Positions 33,021 through 35,553 of a stretch of 35,553 bases of DNA are shown here, one piece after another (positions within the stretch are counted from its first letter, which is position 1; every line of letters begins with the position of its first letter). Under the pieces are notes generated by a model. It saw only the letters and a list, made by a program, of their open reading frames with translations. It did no database searches and was not told where the DNA came from. A program made the translations under genes and the position numbers. Source of the DNA: Actinomycetota bacterium (lineage in GTDB: Bacteria > Actinomycetota > Acidimicrobiia > Acidimicrobiales > JAMCPD01); NCBI GenBank assembly GCA_023379935.1, contig JAMCPD010000004.1:1-35553 (forward strand). The letters run 5' to 3'.

Positions 33021-33650
33021 TTAACCCAGATTTTTTAACCCTTCATCTATTGTTGTCCTAAGTTTCGCAGCATTTTTCTGCGGATCTTCCGATTCTGTCA
33101 GATAGCGCACTACTACGAAATGTTTGACACCGTTAGCTATCAGTTCCGGTATTGATTCAGGCGTAACTCCTCCCGTGACAAACACCGGTATACACGAGTG
33201 GGAAGCAGCATATCTTATGTAGTCAATTCCGGTACCGTTACGACCTGGTTTTGTAGGTGTAGCCACCACCGGCCCTGCGGATATGTAGTTCACAGGTTCT
33301 TTTAAACTGTTATCAAGTTCTAATGTTGCATGAGTCGAAAGACCAACTATCGCATCTTTGCCGAGGAGTTTTCTACACGCTGTGGCTGAAACATCGTCTT
33401 GTCCTACGTGTACCCCATCGGCTTCTGCTTCCAAAGCCAAGTCAGGCCGGTCGTTTAAGATAAAAGGTACGTTGTGATCGTGGCATACTTTCCCAGCCAA
33501 CTTCGCTTGTTGAACGATGCAACTTGGAGGAGCATTTTTTTCCCTAAGCTGGACGACATCAACTCCGCCTGCTATACAGTGTTTTATAAACTCAACCAGG
33601 TCAGGGCGGCTTGGTGTACACAAATAGAGTTGCCTGATACTTATATCCAT
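33021..33650 (-). CDS. thiE: thiamine-phosphate synthase
   Basis: ThiE joins HMP-pyrophosphate and thiazole phosphate to make thiamine monophosphate. The 209-residue TIM barrel has VDVVQLREK (31-38), FILNDRPDLAL with the conserved Asn-Asp/Arg, DGVHVGQDDVSA (78-89), STHATLELDNSL, YISAGPVVATPTKPG, and FVTGGVTPESIPELIANG for phosphate binding. ATG 33650; no TPP riboswitch features are apparent in the 93 bp before the divergent subtilase gene. No other thiamine genes are in the window. In the C-terminal strand FVVVRYLTES, arginine occupies a usually small-residue position (family often has VVSAI), a mild oddity. Confidence 0.93.
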   Translation of the reverse strand: MDISIRQLYLCTPSRPDLVEFIKHCIAGGVDVVQLREKNAPPSCIVQQAKLAGKVCHDHNVPFILNDRPDLALEAEADGVHVGQDDVSATACRKLLGKDAIVGLSTHATLELDNSLKEPVNYISAGPVVATPTKPGRNGTGIDYIRYAASHSCIPVFVTGGVTPESIPELIANGVKHFVVVRYLTESEDPQKNAAKLRTTIDEGLKNLG

Positions 33651-33689
33651 ATATGTTCACGATTATACTAGTAAGTTGATGATATAGCC

Positions 33690-33717
33690 TTGACAATGTT
33701 TCTTTGTGTGTTAGAGT
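33690..33717 (+). promoter_or_regulatory. predicted sigma-70-type promoter for the subtilase gene
   Basis: A perfect -35 TTGACA at 33690-33695, a 16-bp spacer, and TAGAGT at 33712-33717 as -10. The transcript would start near 33724. AAAGG at 33732-33736 then serves as ribosome site, 7 bases before ATG 33744. Confidence 0.55.
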
Positions 33718-33743
33718 AACTACTTGTAGTGAAAGGTTCAGTA

Positions 33744-35553
33744 ATGAAAGGACTAATGATGAGAGAGCCAATGATGAGAAGATCATCTGTATTTATAGCT
33801 GCGGTTACGATATTTGTTGCCTCTTTTTCACTAACGATTTTCAATACCCGAGCAGCTTATGCCGATACGCTGACCCCCGCCAACGGGTCAACCTTGAGCG
33901 GTTATGCAACTCTAAGCGTTACCCCGGGTGGAAGTAACGCTTCTTCATGCAGCGGAGCTTCAACTGAGATTGATGTCTATAACTCTTCAAATACCCAAGT
34001 CGGTTACTGGACCAACTCTGGCGGCCCACTGTCTATACAGTGGCTAACCGATACCGTTCCAAACGGTTCTTATACGGTAACCGCCAAATGGACAGATACC
34101 GTTTCTTCGACTTGTCAAACCCTTGTCCAGCAAACCTCTTCCGTCGTTAGCGTAGACAACGGTCCCAAACCTTACGTCGGTGCTCCTGGCGCCACACCGT
34201 CTAGACCTGTTACCTGCCCTCCCGTGCCGGCCAATCAAGGCGGAGCGAGTAATCAAACTGAAACTTTAACCGGTACATTTCCATGGCCACCGCCTCCGGC
34301 TGGAACAAATCCGACAGATTATGCCTCTTATGCCAATACTCCAAACGTCACTCCGCCGATCCGCCCCGCAAACTGGAATACCTCAGGTTATGATTGGATG
34401 CTTACCAGTGCCAGATACGTCTCTCCTGACCCTTCCTTTACACAGGTTACGCAAAATCCCCAAGAACTTTGTGGAGTTGGCGGCAATTCAGTTGATACCG
34501 CCTGGCAAACTACTACCGGTTGGCCGACAACGGTAATTGCCTCCATAGATTCGGGAATTGAGTGGTGTAATACGGCAATAGTCAACAAGCTCTATATCAA
34601 TACGGCAGCTTTGCCATTACCGGAAAATGCGGGGGGGCTCACAAAGCCCCAACTTGAAGCTCAAGGTGTAAAATTTTTAGACTCTAATCCTTATGATCTG
34701 AACAACTCTGGCGTTATCAACGCTTTACAGTATGCAAACGACCCGCGTATACAAAAGCCTTATTTTTGTGAACAGACCGCCGGAGAGAATATCATATCCC
34801 CCGCAGACCTGATAAACACGTTTGGCACCCCCAGTTCTCCTTATTACTATAATCAACAGGGGCCTCAAGGTTTCACTGAAGCCATATCAGGATGGAACTT
34901 TGTGAACAACAACAACAATCCATATGACGTGGTTCAATATGGACACGGTACAGGCAGAGCGGTGGACATGGCCGGAGCTGCCAATACTACAGGCGGAACT
35001 CCGGGTACTTGCCCCAACTGTATGATCATGCCGATTAGGGCAGGCGACTCTTTCATGGGGGACGGCAACACTTTTGGTGAAGGCGTATTGTTTGCCGTTG
35101 ATTCAGGTGCCGCCGTTATCTCCTCCGCACAAGGCCTGTACAATATAACCCCTATTGATCGCCAAGCTATCGCCTATGCAGATGCTCACGGTGTTCCGAT
35201 AATCTCTTCTGCCGCAGATGAACATTCACTGCAACATAACCTACCGACCGTTCTTGAACATTTGATAGTTGCAAGCAGTGTTATCAATGTAAATCAAGCT
35301 ACAGGGATGAACCTTTACAATCCCCCAAGTTCTCTATATGTGAATGGTTGCACCAACTATGGCCCGAATATAACAGTTGTAGTAGAAAGTGAAGCCTGCT
35401 CTTCACAAGCTACAGGTAATTTAAGCGGTATTCTTGGTCTGGCCGAGTCTGCCGGCAAGGAAGCGGTGGCGAAAGGCACGATAACACCTTATCCAGGTTT
35501 GACGACTGTTCAGGGAGCACCGGTTGCGCTGTCTGCAAATGAGATAAAGCAGC
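33744..35553 (+). CDS. secreted subtilisin-like (S8) serine peptidase homologue, 3' truncated by window end
   Basis: The frame from ATG 33744 is open for 603 codons to the window end. Residues 1-40 form a signal peptide (positively charged start, hydrophobic VFIAAVTIFVASFSL, cleavage after RAAYA). An Ig-like Ser/Thr-rich domain (about 41-140) and a Pro-rich linker precede the peptidase domain. S8 boxes: Asp in VIASIDSGIEW (D269), His in YGHGTGRAVDMAG (H401), and a divergent Ser box CSSQATGNLSGIL (S554; the family has GTSxAxP). The oxyanion region reads SSAADEHSLQHN, with Asp where most have Asn. DLNNSGVINALQYANDP (319-334 region) is an EF-hand/dockerin-like calcium loop. Even-spaced cysteines suggest disulfides. 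Own promoter and ribosome site; divergent from thiE. Confidence 0.88.
   Translation, partial: MKGLMMREPMMRRSSVFIAAVTIFVASFSLTIFNTRAAYADTLTPANGSTLSGYATLSVTPGGSNASSCSGASTEIDVYNSSNTQVGYWTNSGGPLSIQWLTDTVPNGSYTVTAKWTDTVSSTCQTLVQQTSSVVSVDNGPKPYVGAPGATPSRPVTCPPVPANQGGASNQTETLTGTFPWPPPPAGTNPTDYASYANTPNVTPPIRPANWNTSGYDWMLTSARYVSPDPSFTQVTQNPQELCGVGGNSVDTAWQTTTGWPTTVIASIDSGIEWCNTAIVNKLYINTAALPLPENAGGLTKPQLEAQGVKFLDSNPYDLNNSGVINALQYANDPRIQKPYFCEQTAGENIISPADLINTFGTPSSPYYYNQQGPQGFTEAISGWNFVNNNNNPYDVVQYGHGTGRAVDMAGAANTTGGTPGTCPNCMIMPIRAGDSFMGDGNTFGEGVLFAVDSGAAVISSAQGLYNITPIDRQAIAYADAHGVPIISSAADEHSLQHNLPTVLEHLIVASSVINVNQATGMNLYNPPSSLYVNGCTNYGPNITVVVESEACSSQATGNLSGILGLAESAGKEAVAKGTITPYPGLTTVQGAPVALSANEIKQ

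Noticed and set aside
33651-33743. TPP riboswitch upstream of thiE
   Set aside because: No CUGAGA-type conserved core or pairing pattern is visible on the minus strand in this short region.
1-35553. CRISPR array, prophage, transposon or tRNA genes
   Set aside because: I looked for spaced direct repeats, transposase or phage motifs and tRNA T-arm patterns and saw none; the tandem repeats found have no spacers.

Overview
The window reads as chromosomal DNA of a fairly low-GC (mid-40s % by eye) actinobacterium. The evidence is lineage-typical genes and gene order: a DUF2510 membrane protein, a DUF1707 protein, a SepIVA/DivIVA-like coiled-coil protein next to DUF177 and rpmF, and the rimO-pgsA-cinA...recA neighbourhood. 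An acidimicrobial or other deep-branching actinobacterial source is possible, but I cannot place it by reading alone. There are no rRNA or tRNA genes, insertion sequences, prophage genes or CRISPR arrays.

Layout. 1-448: the left edge, with at most a gene fragment. 449-2828 (minus): hemB-hemL, two C5-pathway tetrapyrrole genes. 3154-16908 (plus): a nearly unbroken co-directional housekeeping run: fakA-like, recG, rsmD, coaD, sepIVA-like, DUF177, rpmF (58 codons), plsX, acpP, rnc, mutM, DUF2510 protein, rimO, pgsA, cinA. Much of it concerns acyl-phosphate/ACP/phospholipid chemistry (FakA, CoaD, PlsX, AcpP, PgsA), ribosome and RNA maturation (RsmD, L32, RNase III, RimO) and DNA repair (RecG, MutM). 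16905-18112: a macrodomain gene and a thpR-type 2H phosphodiesterase, divergent, beside cinA. 18205-19950: a small membrane protein, then recA with a LexA-like box in a long AT-rich upstream region. 20180-24056 (minus): SGNH hydrolase, acyl-CoA dehydrogenase, and a predicted Tat lipoprotein related to the dimethylformamidase large subunit. 24161-30514: fumC, a GH38 alpha-mannosidase-type enzyme, and a divergent debranching-enzyme-type glycosidase. 30587-33650: metallo-beta-lactamase-fold hydrolase, second acyl-CoA dehydrogenase, DUF1707 protein, thiE. 33744-end: the N-terminal 603 codons of a secreted subtilisin-like protein that runs off the window.

The most interesting points are: (1) cinA, macrodomain and 2H phosphodiesterase genes side by side, which together could form an ADP-ribose/NAD by-product clearance module; (2) rnc, whose conserved N-terminus lies in frame directly behind the acpP stop codon with no ATG/GTG/TTG start available, at a 17-bp tandem duplication; (3) a recurrent pattern of short tandem duplications at gene ends, leaders and inside genes (recG, acpP leader, acpP/rnc junction, macrodomain gene, acyl-CoA dehydrogenase leader, a 4 x 15 bp array at the end of the MBL gene); (4) a divergent GH38/debranching-type glycosidase pair; (5) the degenerate active-site boxes of the terminal subtilase.
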